From: Mycolicibacterium nivoides
GTDB lineage: Bacteria; Actinomycetota; Actinomycetes; Mycobacteriales; Mycobacteriaceae
Length of the DNA stretch: 64,000 nucleotides
Reading direction: 5' to 3'
Assembly (NCBI RefSeq): GCF_003855255.1
Contig: NZ_CP034072.1
Location: forward strand, 5,942,396-6,006,395
In this document: positions 1-7,865 of the stretch, piece by piece
Layout: each line of letters starts with the position of its first letter
Numbering within the stretch: the stretch's first letter is position 1
Position numbers and translations under genes: made by a program
The notes under the pieces: model-generated
The model's database searches: none
What the model saw: only the letters and a program-made list of their open reading frames with translations
What the model was told of the DNA's origin: nothing

Positions 1-44
1 GCGGTGGGCCGCCAGGGCGTCGTCGACCAGTTACCCAGTCCGGT

Positions 45-1529
45 TTACGGCTCCTGTTTCTCGGCCGCTTCGGCACCGACCCGTTCACCGACAGGCACGG
101 TGATCCGGTCCCGGCACTTCGCATACACGGCGGCACCCAGGATGCCGAGGCTCACCAGTGAGATGACCATGCTCCAGTTGACGAACCACGGCTGCCCGGG
201 CTGCGTGCGCGGCCACAGCACGTTGATGACCTCGAAGGCCAGCCAGGCCGCCGCCGCGTAGGTGACCGGTGCGCCCCAGCGGCCCAGGGTGAAGGCGCCG
301 GGGACCCAGCGCCCGGCCAGCCGGGTAAGGGCGGCGGCGAAGACGGGCACCGCGAAGGCGATGTAGGGGCCCATCACCGAGAAATTGACCAGGACGTTGT
401 ACAGATCCGACCCGGCGAACAGCAGGAAGGCCCCGGCGACCACCGCCGTCAGGCCGATCGCACAGATCGGCATCCGCTCGGGGCCGGCGAGCTTCGACAG
501 CACCGCGGCTCCCGGCAGCGCCCGGTCGCGGGCCATCCCGTAGACGGCACGGGAGACCGCCGACTGCACCGCCAGGCAGGCGGACATGAAGCCGATGACG
601 AACATCAGCAGCAGCGGCTTGGCGATGGACGAACCGAGCTGCGCCGTCAGAGTCGCCGACACCGGGTCACCGCTCTGCTCCGTGAGCACCGCCGACATGT
701 CCGGGATCGCGAGGATGACTGCGACCGCGGAGTACATCACGATGACGCCGACCAGCAGCAGCGCGAAGACAATCGCCTTCGGTACGTTGCGCTCCGGGTT
801 CTCCACCTCCTCGGCGATCGACCCCGCGGACTCGAAGCCCAGGAACGCCCATCCCACGAAGGCGACCGCGACGAGCATCGTGCTCAACATGCTGCCGTGA
901 TCGCCCGGGAGGCCCTCGAAGAGAGTCGAGACCGGATTGACGCGGTGGAAGAGCAACAGCACGGTGCCCAGCACGACCGAGCCGACGATCTCGCAGATGA
1001 TGCTCGCGACGATCATGACCTTGAGGACCTGGCGGCCGATCATGTTGGCTGCCGTGGTGAAGCCGATGACGCCGATCGCCACCGCGCTGAGCACCCACCG
1101 ATCGGGCTCGCTGATGCCGAACACCTCGAGGATGAATCCCGCTGCGGCGTAAGCCATTGTGGACAAGGTCAGGGTCAGGCCCCAGATGTACGCCCACGCC
1201 GCCGTCCAGCCCCAGGTCGTACCTTTCGCGTGCCGTGCCCACTGGTAGACACTGCCCGCATAGGGGAACCGTGACGCCAACTCACCGAACACCAGCGCGA
1301 CGAGCAACTGACCGCACAGCACGATCGGGAAGGCCCAGAAGAATCGGGGGCCGGCGGCGAACAGGCCGAGCGCGAAGATCGCGTACAGGGCCACGATCGG
1401 GGAGATGTCGGCGAACGCCAGTGACAGCGCAGCCCGGAAGCTGAAGCCGCGGTTGAGGACATCGTGTTCGCTCGCGCGGGACGGCGTCCCCGTACTGTCG
1501 GCAATACGCTCCGGGCTGCCAAGTACCAC
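45..1529 (-). CDS. APC-family amino acid/polyamine permease
   Basis: This is a polytopic inner-membrane secondary transporter, about 494 residues, of the amino acid-polyamine-organocation superfamily. About twelve hydrophobic segments are visible. The first begins near the family-typical stretch SFRAALSLAFADISPIVALY, and a GFESAGSIAEEVENPERNVP segment resembles the conserved loop of APC permeases. The likely substrate is an amino acid or amine, but the sequence does not say which. I chose the GTG at 1529 because AAGGAGG lies five bases upstream. A longer reading from 1559 would translate that ribosome site as Lys-Glu-Glu. The C-terminal tail is hydrophilic. The gene stands alone, with a degenerate region upstream. 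Confidence 0.88.
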   Translation of the reverse strand: MVLGSPERIADSTGTPSRASEHDVLNRGFSFRAALSLAFADISPIVALYAIFALGLFAAGPRFFWAFPIVLCGQLLVALVFGELASRFPYAGSVYQWARHAKGTTWGWTAAWAYIWGLTLTLSTMAYAAAGFILEVFGISEPDRWVLSAVAIGVIGFTTAANMIGRQVLKVMIVASIICEIVGSVVLGTVLLLFHRVNPVSTLFEGLPGDHGSMLSTMLVAVAFVGWAFLGFESAGSIAEEVENPERNVPKAIVFALLLVGVIVMYSAVAVILAIPDMSAVLTEQSGDPVSATLTAQLGSSIAKPLLLMFVIGFMSACLAVQSAVSRAVYGMARDRALPGAAVLSKLAGPERMPICAIGLTAVVAGAFLLFAGSDLYNVLVNFSVMGPYIAFAVPVFAAALTRLAGRWVPGAFTLGRWGAPVTYAAAAWLAFEVINVLWPRTQPGQPWFVNWSMVISLVSLGILGAAVYAKCRDRITVPVGERVGAEAAEKQEP

Positions 1530-1534
1530 TGTTT

Positions 1535-1541
1535 CCTCCTT
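1535..1541 (-). promoter_or_regulatory. Ribosome binding site deciding the permease start
   Basis: The minus strand reads AAGGAGG here, five bases before the GTG at 1529. It is a perfect match to the anti-Shine-Dalgarno sequence and fixes the start ten codons inside the longest open frame. Confidence 0.8.
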
Positions 1542-1635
1542 GAGGCTGAAGTGGACCAATCCTGACGAGGGTCAAGACTCCGCAACAGCCGCACTGAGGC
1601 ACATCCTGAGTCGGTGATCTTGTGCGAATGTCTAA

Positions 1636-1905
1636 CGTCGCGCGGGAGCTTGCACCCCAGCGCAGCATCGACGACGTGTCAGTACCGGTAGGGACACCAC
1701 CGGCTCAGGCGGTTCGGACACCGGTACCGGCACCGACAGCGGGTCTGCCATCGGCACCGATGGCGGCAGTGGTTCGACCGATAGCGGCACCGATTCCGGA
1801 AGTGCCACCGCCTGCGACAACGCCACGCCTGCGCCCACGAAGCGGGACGGGCGCATGGCAAATCTGCACGGCACGAACAATGTGACCCACCGCTTCAAGC
1901 GTTGA
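1636..1905 (+). pseudogene. Start-less remnant of a Gly/Ser/Thr/Asp-rich protein
   Basis: An open frame of 89 codons follows an in-frame TAA at 1633 and ends at TGA 1903-1905. It contains no ATG, GTG or TTG before the repetitive part. The middle third is low-complexity, built from GTDSGS-, GTDGGS- and STDSGT-type units with one Cys. The tail is basic (TKRDGRMANLHGTNN). Such Gly-Ser-Thr tracts occur in mycobacterial surface or linker proteins, but too little remains to name a family. I read it as the decayed 3' end of a longer gene. It could also be non-coding repeat DNA. Confidence 0.35.
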
Positions 1906-1972
1906 TCAACCCCCGGCGACAACGCATCGTTCCCCGGTGGGTTCCGGTCGACGGCTGTGGAACCCTTGGTCT

Positions 1973-2608
1973 GTGAACTCGGGGTTCTTGGCACAGATCC
2001 GGTGCGTCGTGTTCGACGTCGGCGAGACGTTGGTCGATGAAACTCCTATGTGGACTGCGCTGGCGCAGCGGTTGGGCCTGACGCCGTTCACCTTGTGCGG
2101 CGTGGTGGGGGCCTTGATCGCGACGGGCAAGGACCATAACGATCTGTGGGACGTGATTGGTGTCGATCGACCAGCAGCTGGTGTCGATGCCACTCAGATC
2201 GATTTGTATCCCGACGCATTGGAATGTGTCGCAGCTGCGCGTCGGGCGGGGTTGGCTGTCGGTGTCGCGGGCAACCAGCCTGCGGGGATCGAGCAAGTGC
2301 TGTCTGCCACCGGCCTCGAGGCTGACTTCGTTGCTTCGTCGGCCGCATGGGGCGTGGCCAAGCCAGATCCCGCGTTTTTCGTCCGTCTGATTTCCGAGAC
2401 GAGCGTTCCCGCCGAGAGCATCCTGTACGTCGGGGATCGCCTCGATAATGACGTGCTGCCTGCCCGCGCGGCCGGTATGCGCACGGTGTTCGTCCGCCGC
2501 GGGCCGTGGGGCTATCTTCATGCTCTCAAAGATGAAGCGTCACTTGCTGATCTGCGCGTGGACTCGTTGCAGGAGTTATCCACGCTATTGGGCGCCGACC
2601 GCACGTGA
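1973..2608 (+). CDS. HAD-superfamily hydrolase (phosphatase-like)
   Basis: A soluble hydrolase of about 211 residues from the haloacid dehalogenase superfamily. The four motifs are visible in order: motif I FDVGETLVDE near the N-terminus, with the nucleophile and acid/base aspartate positions as D-x-G-E-T; motif II around GVAGNQ; motif III Lys in KPDPAFF; motif IV GDRLDNDVLPARAAGM. A short cap lies between motifs I and II. Family members dephosphorylate small phosphate esters; the substrate is unknown. The start is uncertain. I prefer GTG 1973 because it sits close to the first beta strand, but GTG 1937 is also in frame. The gene is monocistronic, facing the convergent GrpB gene. Confidence 0.85.
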   Translation: MNSGFLAQIRCVVFDVGETLVDETPMWTALAQRLGLTPFTLCGVVGALIATGKDHNDLWDVIGVDRPAAGVDATQIDLYPDALECVAAARRAGLAVGVAGNQPAGIEQVLSATGLEADFVASSAAWGVAKPDPAFFVRLISETSVPAESILYVGDRLDNDVLPARAAGMRTVFVRRGPWGYLHALKDEASLADLRVDSLQELSTLLGADRT

Positions 2609-2707
2609 GGACGCCAAGTCTGTCGCAGAGTCAGACACGTCGATGATGGCGCCGCTGAAGGTGAGACGGCTGACGAACGCGGCGCACAACCCCGCTGCGA
2701 TATCGAG

Positions 2708-3253
2708 CTACGCGGAGCCGTTGAGGACTGACTCGATGAAATCGGCTTTAGCGTCTGAGTAGGCCTCGCGATCACCGGCGTATTCGGATGCGAGGGCCCG
2801 TTTGAGCGCGGCGTACTCCGCGACCAGGACTGGCTTTGCGCGCAACGTGTCCCGGAAGATGAGCTGCTGACGCCACCGCGGACTGTCGAGCGTCATGATG
2901 TGGAGGTGGGCAGTGCGCCTGCCCTCGGTGACTTTGACGAAGAATCGCCGCCAGGGGCGCTGATCTAGGTCCGAATCCACGTAGTGCCAGCCATGCGGTT
3001 GCAGAGCGGCGACGAGCGGCTGCGGATCAGCTAGATCAGTCACGGGCGCTTGCAAGTCGATGATTGGTTTGGCGGCAAGGCCGGGAATCGACGTGGAGCC
3101 GATGTGCTCGATGCGCTCGATCAGCCATGGTGCCAATAGCGCTTCCAGTTGGTCGCATTCTTGCTCTCCGCGCAGAGCCCACGCAGGATCGGCATCGGCG
3201 ATATGGACGGGTTCGGCGGCCCAAGCCGGCAGGCCGTTCGCACTCACCGACAA
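2708..3253 (-). CDS. GrpB/UPF0157 family protein
   Basis: A protein of about 181 residues in the GrpB family, which has a nucleotidyltransferase-like fold. The hallmark stretch EHIGSTSIPGLAAKPIIDL is intact near residue 60, followed by conserved regions around RPWRRFFVK, HLHIM and FRDTLRA. No enzymatic activity is firmly established for the family, though nucleotide or cofactor transfer is suspected. I start it at TTG 3253 because AAGGAG lies six bases upstream. The longer frame from 3331 has no such site, and GTG 3247 is an alternative. It is divergent from the orotate phosphoribosyltransferase gene. Confidence 0.8.
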   Translation of the reverse strand: MSVSANGLPAWAAEPVHIADADPAWALRGEQECDQLEALLAPWLIERIEHIGSTSIPGLAAKPIIDLQAPVTDLADPQPLVAALQPHGWHYVDSDLDQRPWRRFFVKVTEGRRTAHLHIMTLDSPRWRQQLIFRDTLRAKPVLVAEYAALKRALASEYAGDREAYSDAKADFIESVLNGSA

Positions 3254-3372
3254 TTCCCTCTCCTTCAATCGACCGCACCGCTCGAAACCGGCACCGACTC
3301 CTCCCACCGCACCCACATTCGCAATGCTCACTCACTGTCTTCGCGGCTTCTTCGTGGTCTATTGATGCCACG

Positions 3373-3921
3373 ATGAACAGCATGGATCGCGACCTGCTCG
3401 CCACCGATGTGAACCACGCCTGCCGCCTTCAGGGACAGTTTCAGCTTCGGTCAGGCCAACTCTCTCACGAGTACTTCGACAAGTACTTGTTCGAGTCAGA
3501 CCCGCAATTACTCAGACGCGTGTGCGAAGAAATGGTTCCGCTCGTCCCCACTGACAGCGACCTGCTCGGCGGCCTGGAACTTGGTGGCGTCCCGCTGGCC
3601 ACCGTCCTAAGCCAACTTACGGGGATACCAACACTATTCGTCCGCAAGACTGCCAAGACCTACGGCACCTGCAGGCTCGCCGAAGGCGCAGACATCACCG
3701 GAAAAACGGTCACGCTCATTGAGGACGTCATCACCACCGGCGGCGCTGTCCGGGACGCAGCTCAGGCCCTGCGCAGCGCGCATGGCAATGTCTCGACCGT
3801 CATCTGCGCGATCAACCGAAGTGCAGATCCCGCCAACGTTCTAAGCGACATCGCATTGACCGTTCGAGCTGTCTTGACGAAGGACGACCTCGACACCGCC
3901 CGACCAACCGCAATCGATTGA
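3373..3921 (+). CDS. Orotate phosphoribosyltransferase-like protein
   Basis: A type I phosphoribosyltransferase of 182 residues, close in length and layout to bacterial PyrE. PyrE converts orotate and PRPP to orotidine monophosphate in pyrimidine synthesis. Visible marks are the N-terminal FQLRSGQLSHEYFDKY region, the substrate segment VRKTAKTYGT, and the PRPP-binding motif TLIEDVITTGGAV. An in-frame extension back to 3064 exists, but ATG 3373 gives the normal length. It sits away from other pyrimidine genes, so it may be a second copy or a salvage homologue. I therefore withhold the pyrE symbol. Confidence 0.8.
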   Translation: MNSMDRDLLATDVNHACRLQGQFQLRSGQLSHEYFDKYLFESDPQLLRRVCEEMVPLVPTDSDLLGGLELGGVPLATVLSQLTGIPTLFVRKTAKTYGTCRLAEGADITGKTVTLIEDVITTGGAVRDAAQALRSAHGNVSTVICAINRSADPANVLSDIALTVRAVLTKDDLDTARPTAID

Positions 3922-4241
3922 CTCGACATCAACGCTGAGCCCGTCGGCCCCCAGCCGTGGCTGCGATGCCAAACGCGCACCGTCGCGGTGGAACGCGCCT
4001 CTACGAAGTAGCCGTCAGTCTTCTTCCGGAAGTGGCATGCATAGTGAACATAGGTCGAACTACCTGCTGGAGCACCGTCCGCATCGCAGCTGGAACTCAC
4101 CAACCAAGCGGCAGCCGGCAGATCTTCGGCGGCTAAGACGCACCGCGCAGGCGCCGCTTCCACCCGCGGAGCGGGTGCGCAGGTGCCAGCCGGTGGCGAT
4201 TGTCGCCACCGGCATGGCCGCTGAGCTCAGCATTTGGGCTG
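3922..4241. other. Intergenic region between convergent genes
   Basis: These 320 bases hold no ORF I would support. The only clear structure is the hairpin at 4189-4213. A minus-strand open frame crosses the region but runs into the antisense of the phosphoribosyltransferase gene and has no recognisable motif. Confidence 0.5.
4189..4213 (-). terminator. Hairpin, probable terminator of the secreted-protein gene
   Basis: A perfect 11-base inverted repeat (GCCGGTGGCGA with TCGCCACCGGC) with a 3-base loop lies about 30 bases downstream of the minus-strand stop at 4242. No U-tract follows, as is common for mycobacterial intrinsic terminators. It could also end the convergent plus-strand transcript. 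Confidence 0.5.
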
Positions 4242-4766
4242 TCAGCCCGGCCTGCCAGTTCCCAGAGGCGGTAGCGCGGCGGTGAAGAAGTTGTGGCATG
4301 CCTCCACCGCGGGCTTCAGCTCGGGAATGCTGCTGGCGCTGACGTCGCCCCGCATTTTCGAAGTGTCGATCAGGGGGTCACGTGCGGCAGCCGGATCGGG
4401 GAAGTCCGGCACACCGTGCTCGCGCACGCATTGGGCGAATCTGAGTGCCGCGTCCTGCTGGGCAGGAGTGCGCCCGGTGTCGGCCAACCAGCCCGGCGGC
4501 TGCAGGTTCGCACATGTATCGACTGCGTTCTGCCACGTGGCCTTCGACACCGAGACTCCCCCGTAGGGAAACTCGCCGTCCGCGTTCGGGTTCGGAAAGT
4601 CCCCAACACCGTTGGCTCGCATGCACTCGGAATACTTCACCGCCTGCGCCTGGCTGGCGGGATCTGCGCCAGCCAGGGCAGCGAAGGCCAAACCGGCCGA
4701 GCCGATCACGGTCATCGCGAGAGTGGCCAGCTGTCGTCGGGTCTGTGCTGAATTGTTTTGTGTCAT
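4242..4766 (-). CDS. Secreted protein with two Cys-containing repeats
   Basis: A predicted exported protein of 174 residues. The N-terminus has a basic TRRQ stretch and a hydrophobic segment (about 13-34) ending in AxA-like sites, so a signal peptide is likely. The mature part holds two similar units. The first begins YSECMRANGVGDFPNP (Cys 48, then Cys 85). The second begins FAQCVREHGVPDFPDP (Cys 113, then a Cys near 155). Each unit pairs C-x-R-x-x-G-V-x-D-F-P-x-P with a later Cys, suggesting two disulfides. Similar proteins occur beside two-component systems and exporters in actinobacteria, with no established function. ATG 4766 is preferred over 4826 because it puts the signal peptide at the N-terminus. 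It is divergent from the response regulator gene. Confidence 0.72.
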   Translation of the reverse strand: MTQNNSAQTRRQLATLAMTVIGSAGLAFAALAGADPASQAQAVKYSECMRANGVGDFPNPNADGEFPYGGVSVSKATWQNAVDTCANLQPPGWLADTGRTPAQQDAALRFAQCVREHGVPDFPDPAAARDPLIDTSKMRGDVSASSIPELKPAVEACHNFFTAALPPLGTGRPG

Positions 4767-4855
4767 GGTTGCCCAGTCAAGGCCGCGCGGTGTTGTCAGC
4801 ACGTATGCGATTCTCGATATGCCCACGATATGCAGCGGCTCGTAGCGTGAAGAGC

Positions 4856-5551
4856 ATGCGAGTGTTGGTCGTCGAGGACGAGCCCTACATGGCCACGGCT
4901 ATCCGCGACGGCCTGCGCCTGGAGGCGATCGCCGCCGACATTGCCGGCGACGGGGACACGGCGCTTGAGTTGTTGAGCATCAATGCCTACGACATCGCCG
5001 TCCTCGACCGCGACATTCCTGGTCCCTCAGGTGATGAAATTGCCGAACGCATCGTCGCCTCGGGCAGTGGCATGCCAATCCTGATGTTGACCGCTGCAGA
5101 CCGGCTCGACGACAAGGCCTCGGGATTCGAACTCGGTGCCGACGATTATCTGACCAAGCCATTCGACCTGCGTGAGCTGGTGCTGCGACTCAGGGCGCTC
5201 GACCGCAGGCGCGCCCAGAACCGACCGCCGGTGCGGGAGATCGCGGGCGTGCGGCTGGATCCGTTCCGCCGTGAGGTCTACCGCGACGGCCGCTACGTCG
5301 CCCTCACCCGAAAACAGTTCGCGGTGCTCGAAGTCCTCGTCGCCGCCGAAGGTGGCGTTGTCAGCGCCGAAGAGCTTTTGGAGCGGGCGTGGGATGAGAA
5401 CGCCGACCCGTTCACCAACGCCGTACGCATCACTGTCTCAGCATTGCGCAAACGCCTCGGCGAACCATCGATCATCACCACCGTGTCTGGTGTCGGCTAC
5501 CGCATCGACACCGCAGCCAGCTCCGGACGTGAGGAACGAAACCATGGATAG
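4856..5551 (+). CDS. OmpR-family response regulator
   Basis: A DNA-binding response regulator of 231 residues. The receiver domain (1-120) has the acidic pair E7-D8, phospho-acceptor Asp 51 in VLDRDIPGPSG, and the Lys of LTKPFD. A winged-helix output domain follows (about 130-225), with RKQFAVLEVLVAAEGG and the C-terminal TVSGVGYRID hallmark. ATG 4856 starts directly at MRVLVVEDE. It overlaps the kinase gene by eight bases, so the pair is co-translated. The divergent secreted-protein gene is a plausible target. Confidence 0.95.
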   Translation: MRVLVVEDEPYMATAIRDGLRLEAIAADIAGDGDTALELLSINAYDIAVLDRDIPGPSGDEIAERIVASGSGMPILMLTAADRLDDKASGFELGADDYLTKPFDLRELVLRLRALDRRRAQNRPPVREIAGVRLDPFRREVYRDGRYVALTRKQFAVLEVLVAAEGGVVSAEELLERAWDENADPFTNAVRITVSALRKRLGEPSIITTVSGVGYRIDTAASSGREERNHG

Positions 5552-6710
5552 ATCCCCGGGATTGAGCCTTCGCCTCAAACTCACCCTCAGCTACGCCGGG
5601 TTCCTCATGATCGCCGGCGCCCTGCTGCTCGCCGCGGTGTGGTTGTTCCTCCTCCGCTACGTCCCAGACCGGATGATGATCATCCCGGGCAGCACCGATA
5701 TCCCTTTCCCCAATAGCGTCTTTCCCATCCGGTCCAGACTCCTACATGTTTTCGCTCCGAGAGCCGCCGCCGTGATGGCGTTCCTGCTTGTGTTCGGTCT
5801 CGCCGGCGGATGGCTGCTGGCCGGCCGGATGCTCGCACCCTTGACGCGTATCACCGCCGCGACCCGCATGGCCTCGAAAGGATCGCTGTCGCACCGAATC
5901 CGGCTGCCGGGCCGGAAAGATGAGCTCCGCGAACTGGCCGACGCGTTCGACACCATGCTGGAACGGCTCGAAGCACACGTCGCCGAACAACAGAGATTCG
6001 CTGCCAACGCCTCCCACGAACTGCGCACGCCGCTGGCCATCACACAGACTCTCCTCGACGTGGCTCGCCAGGATCGCAGTACCGACACCGGTGAACTGAT
6101 CGAACGCCTCCACGCCGTCAACACCCGAGCGATCGACCTCACCGAAGCACTGCTCCTACTCAGCCGTGCCGACCAAAAGTCCTTCACCCAGGAGCCTGTC
6201 GACCTGTCCCTCCTCGTCGAGGAAGCCACGGAAACCCTTCTGCCCCTGGCAGAAAGACATGGCGTAACCCTCGAAACCTCCGGCGACGTGAGGCCGACCA
6301 CCGGGTCATCCGCACTTCTACTGCAGATGACGACGAACCTGGTGCACAACGCGATCGTCCACAACCTGCCGGAACACGGCACGGCATGGGTCACGAGCAA
6401 GGTCCGTGACGACAATGTGGTTCTCACTGTTGAGAACACTGGCGAAATGCTCACCCCGCAACTGGTCTCGACGCTTGTCGAGCCTTTTCAGCGCGGCAGT
6501 GAACGCATCCGCGCTCACCATGCGGGCGTCGGCCTCGGCCTGGCAATCGTCAACAGCATCGCCCGAGCACACGATGGAACCCTCACCCTCGCGCCCCGAC
6601 CCACTGGCGGGCTTTGCGTCACCGTGCAACTCCCCGCGAAGTCAAAACAAGCGGTACTGATCAGTGCGCACCCGCGACTGGACTCGAACCAGCAACCTCC
6701 TGCTTCGTAA
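5544..6710 (+). CDS. Sensor histidine kinase, partner of the upstream regulator
   Basis: A membrane kinase of 388 residues. Two transmembrane segments (about 12-38 and 73-94) flank a short extracytoplasmic loop. A HAMP domain follows, then the HisKA H-box with His 158 in NASHELRTPL, and an HATPase domain with the N-box (TNLVHNAIVHN) and G-box (GVGLGLAIVNS). The normal end of such kinases would be near VTVQLPAK. Here the frame continues about 20 codons and its last 42 bases lie antisense to a tRNA gene (RLDSNQQPPAS is tRNA-derived). The stop at 6708-6710 is therefore probably acquired, which suggests that the tRNA array was joined here secondarily. Confidence 0.93.
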   Translation: MDRSPGLSLRLKLTLSYAGFLMIAGALLLAAVWLFLLRYVPDRMMIIPGSTDIPFPNSVFPIRSRLLHVFAPRAAAVMAFLLVFGLAGGWLLAGRMLAPLTRITAATRMASKGSLSHRIRLPGRKDELRELADAFDTMLERLEAHVAEQQRFAANASHELRTPLAITQTLLDVARQDRSTDTGELIERLHAVNTRAIDLTEALLLLSRADQKSFTQEPVDLSLLVEEATETLLPLAERHGVTLETSGDVRPTTGSSALLLQMTTNLVHNAIVHNLPEHGTAWVTSKVRDDNVVLTVENTGEMLTPQLVSTLVEPFQRGSERIRAHHAGVGLGLAIVNSIARAHDGTLTLAPRPTGGLCVTVQLPAKSKQAVLISAHPRLDSNQQPPAS

Positions 6711-6742
6711 ACAGGCGCTCTCTCCACTTGAGCTACGCGGGC
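6669..6742 (-). tRNA. tRNA-Arg (anticodon ACG)
   Basis: The minus strand folds into a full cloverleaf: acceptor GCCCGCG with CGCGGGT, D stem GCTC/GAGC, anticodon stem CCTGT/GCAGG around loop TTACGAA, and T loop TTCGAGT. The anticodon read from the loop is ACG. CCA is not encoded. It is the last gene of the array in transcription order and overlaps the 3' end of the kinase gene antisense. Confidence 0.85.
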
Positions 6743-6753
6743 ATCGTGTGCCG

Positions 6754-6827
6754 CGCCCCTGGACGGACTCGAACCGCCAACCTTCGCCGTCGGAGGACGA
6801 CGCTCTATCCGCTTGAGCTACAGGGGC
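6754..6827 (-). tRNA. tRNA-Arg (anticodon CCG)
   Basis: Acceptor GCCCCTG pairs perfectly with CAGGGGC. The anticodon stem TCGTC/GGCGA encloses CTCCGAC, giving anticodon CCG. The T arm is GGCGG TTCGAGT CCGTC. It lies 11 bases from the neighbouring tRNA-Arg and CCA is not encoded. Confidence 0.88.
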
Positions 6828-6840
6828 ATGGAATGGGTGG

Positions 6841-6914
6841 GGTGACGGGCGGGAATTGAACCCGCAACGACCAGGATCACAACCTGGTGCTCTACCGAAT
6901 TGAGCTACCGCCAC
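6841..6914 (-). tRNA. tRNA-His (anticodon GTG)
   Basis: The acceptor is GTGGCGG/CCGTCAC and the anticodon stem CCAGG/CCTGG encloses TTGTGAT, giving GTG. The discriminator is C, as expected for tRNA-His, and CCA is encoded directly after it. The base at position -1 is T rather than the usual G, so the extra guanylate would not be genome-encoded. Confidence 0.9.
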
Positions 6915-6916
6915 AG

Positions 6917-7003
6917 CGGAAGTGAAGGGATTCGAACCCCCAGCCGCGGGTCACCGCGGCGACGACTTAGCAAGTCGCTGCATTACCGTTCTGCCACACT
7001 TCC
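6917..7003 (-). tRNA. tRNA-Ser (anticodon GCT)
   Basis: A class II tRNA of 87 bases with a long variable arm (CGCCGCGG/CCCGCGGC region). Acceptor GGAAGTG pairs with CACTTCC. The anticodon loop TTGCTAA gives GCT, reading AGY serine codons. It is separated from tRNA-His by only two bases. Confidence 0.9.
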
Positions 7004-7061
7004 TGGGGCGGACGACTTCCATTGATCTTGTCGTCCGCCCCGCTGACTGAACTACCGCCGA

Positions 7062-7556
7062 TCAGGCCATCTCCGGCACTCGGTAGCGATCCCGGTCGCG
7101 GGGTTCATAAGGCTCCCAGAGCAGCCGCATTCTGGCCTCTTCGGGTGTGCGGTTACCCTTGCGCCCGTTGCACGGTGCGCACGCGGCGACGAGATTCTGC
7201 CAAGTATTCTGGCCTCCACGTGACTCGGGCACCACGTGATCCAACGTGTCGCCGTACCCACCGCAGTAGGCGCAGGTATAGCCGTCACGTTCCAGTACCC
7301 CGACACGGGCTACCCGGCTACAGCCCCGGTACGGCACGTGGACGTACTCACGCAGCGCGACGGACACCGGCAGCTCGATAACCGTCGACGGGCTCTGTAT
7401 GTGTACGGCCGGGCTGTGGCGCTCGATCACGTAGACCGAACCCCGCAGCAACAGCCGCACCGCCTCCTGCCAGGTCACCTGGGTCAGCACGCGGTAGTCG
7501 GCGTTGTACACCGTCACCGTGTGCTGACGGCTTGGGCATTGACGAAAGTGCCTCAT
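7062..7556 (-). CDS. HNH endonuclease inside the tRNA array
   Basis: A nuclease of 164 residues. A C-terminal HNH domain carries the zinc pairs CAYC and CAPC, the catalytic His of LDHVVPESRGG, the central Asn of NTWQNLVAAC, and the closing CNGRKGNRTPEEA. The N-terminal 85 residues form a separate domain of unknown role. The family makes metal-dependent DNA cuts and is common in phages and mobile DNA. ATG 7556 is preceded by GAGGAGG nine bases upstream. It splits the tRNA array into four downstream and five upstream tRNAs on the same strand, so it is probably part of the array unit and may be co-transcribed. An HNH gene close to tRNA arrays recalls the array units described in Mycobacterium. 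Confidence 0.9.
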   Translation of the reverse strand: MRHFRQCPSRQHTVTVYNADYRVLTQVTWQEAVRLLLRGSVYVIERHSPAVHIQSPSTVIELPVSVALREYVHVPYRGCSRVARVGVLERDGYTCAYCGGYGDTLDHVVPESRGGQNTWQNLVAACAPCNGRKGNRTPEEARMRLLWEPYEPRDRDRYRVPEMA

Positions 7557-7597
7557 TGCCGCGTGCCTCCTCTCTGGTTGTCGTCGCGGACTGGTCG

Positions 7598-7671
7598 TTG
7601 CGCGGCGTGGATTCGAACCACCGACGTCCGGGTCATCAGCCCGGTGGACTACCGAACTGTCCTACCGCGCA
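7598..7671 (-). tRNA. tRNA-Ile-like (anticodon GAT)
   Basis: Acceptor TGCGCGG pairs with CCGCGCA, the D stem is GGAC/GTCC, the anticodon stem CCGGG/CCCGG encloses CTGATGA, and the T arm is GGTGG TTCGAAT CCACG. The anticodon is GAT. The T1-A72 pair and the D stem are unusual for a bacterial tRNA-Ile, and the anticodon arm resembles initiator tRNA. Amino acid identity therefore rests on the anticodon only. Confidence 0.75.
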
Positions 7672-7693
7672 AGGTCTTCATTGCGTCATCTGG

Positions 7694-7766
7694 CACGGAT
7701 GGAGGGACTCGAAACCGTTCTGCCAGTTTGGACGACTGACGTGCAATCCTGTTACACCTCAACCGC
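7694..7766 (-). tRNA. tRNA-Gly-like (anticodon TCC), probably degenerate
   Basis: Acceptor GCGGTTG pairs with CATCCGT apart from one T-T mismatch, the D stem is GTGT/GCAC, and the anticodon stem TCAGT/ACTGG encloses CGTCCAA. The anticodon is TCC, but the nearly invariant T33 is G. The left side of the T stem (ACGGT) does not pair with CCCTC. Discriminator G and CCA are encoded. I read it as a tRNA-Gly that is decaying or needs unusual processing. Confidence 0.55.
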
Positions 7767-7777
7767 TTGAATATCGG

Positions 7778-7849
7778 TGCGCCGTGGGGGTTTCGATCCC
7801 CCGTCCCCAGATTAAGAGTCTGGTGCTATCCCAACTCAGCTAACGGCGC
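7778..7849 (-). tRNA. tRNA-Lys (anticodon CTT)
   Basis: Acceptor GCGCCGT pairs perfectly with ACGGCGC. The anticodon stem CCAGA/TCTGG encloses CTCTTAA, giving CTT. The T stem is GGGGG/CCCCC, but the T loop begins with A instead of the usual T54. The discriminator is A, and CCA is not encoded. Confidence 0.85.
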
Positions 7850-7865
7850 GCATGTGGCTCTTGAG

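Noticed and set aside
1680..1800. Possible CRISPR or tandem repeat array
   Set aside because: The repetition is short, irregular and in-frame Gly/Ser/Thr codon reuse; there are no constant-length repeats and spacers.
3064..3372. N-terminal extension of the orotate phosphoribosyltransferase frame
   Set aside because: The extension is basic and low-quality, overlaps the divergent GrpB gene, and the family length is met from ATG 3373.
4189..4213. Possible riboswitch or small RNA at the 11-base hairpin
   Set aside because: A single simple stem-loop directly after a stop codon is better explained as a terminator.
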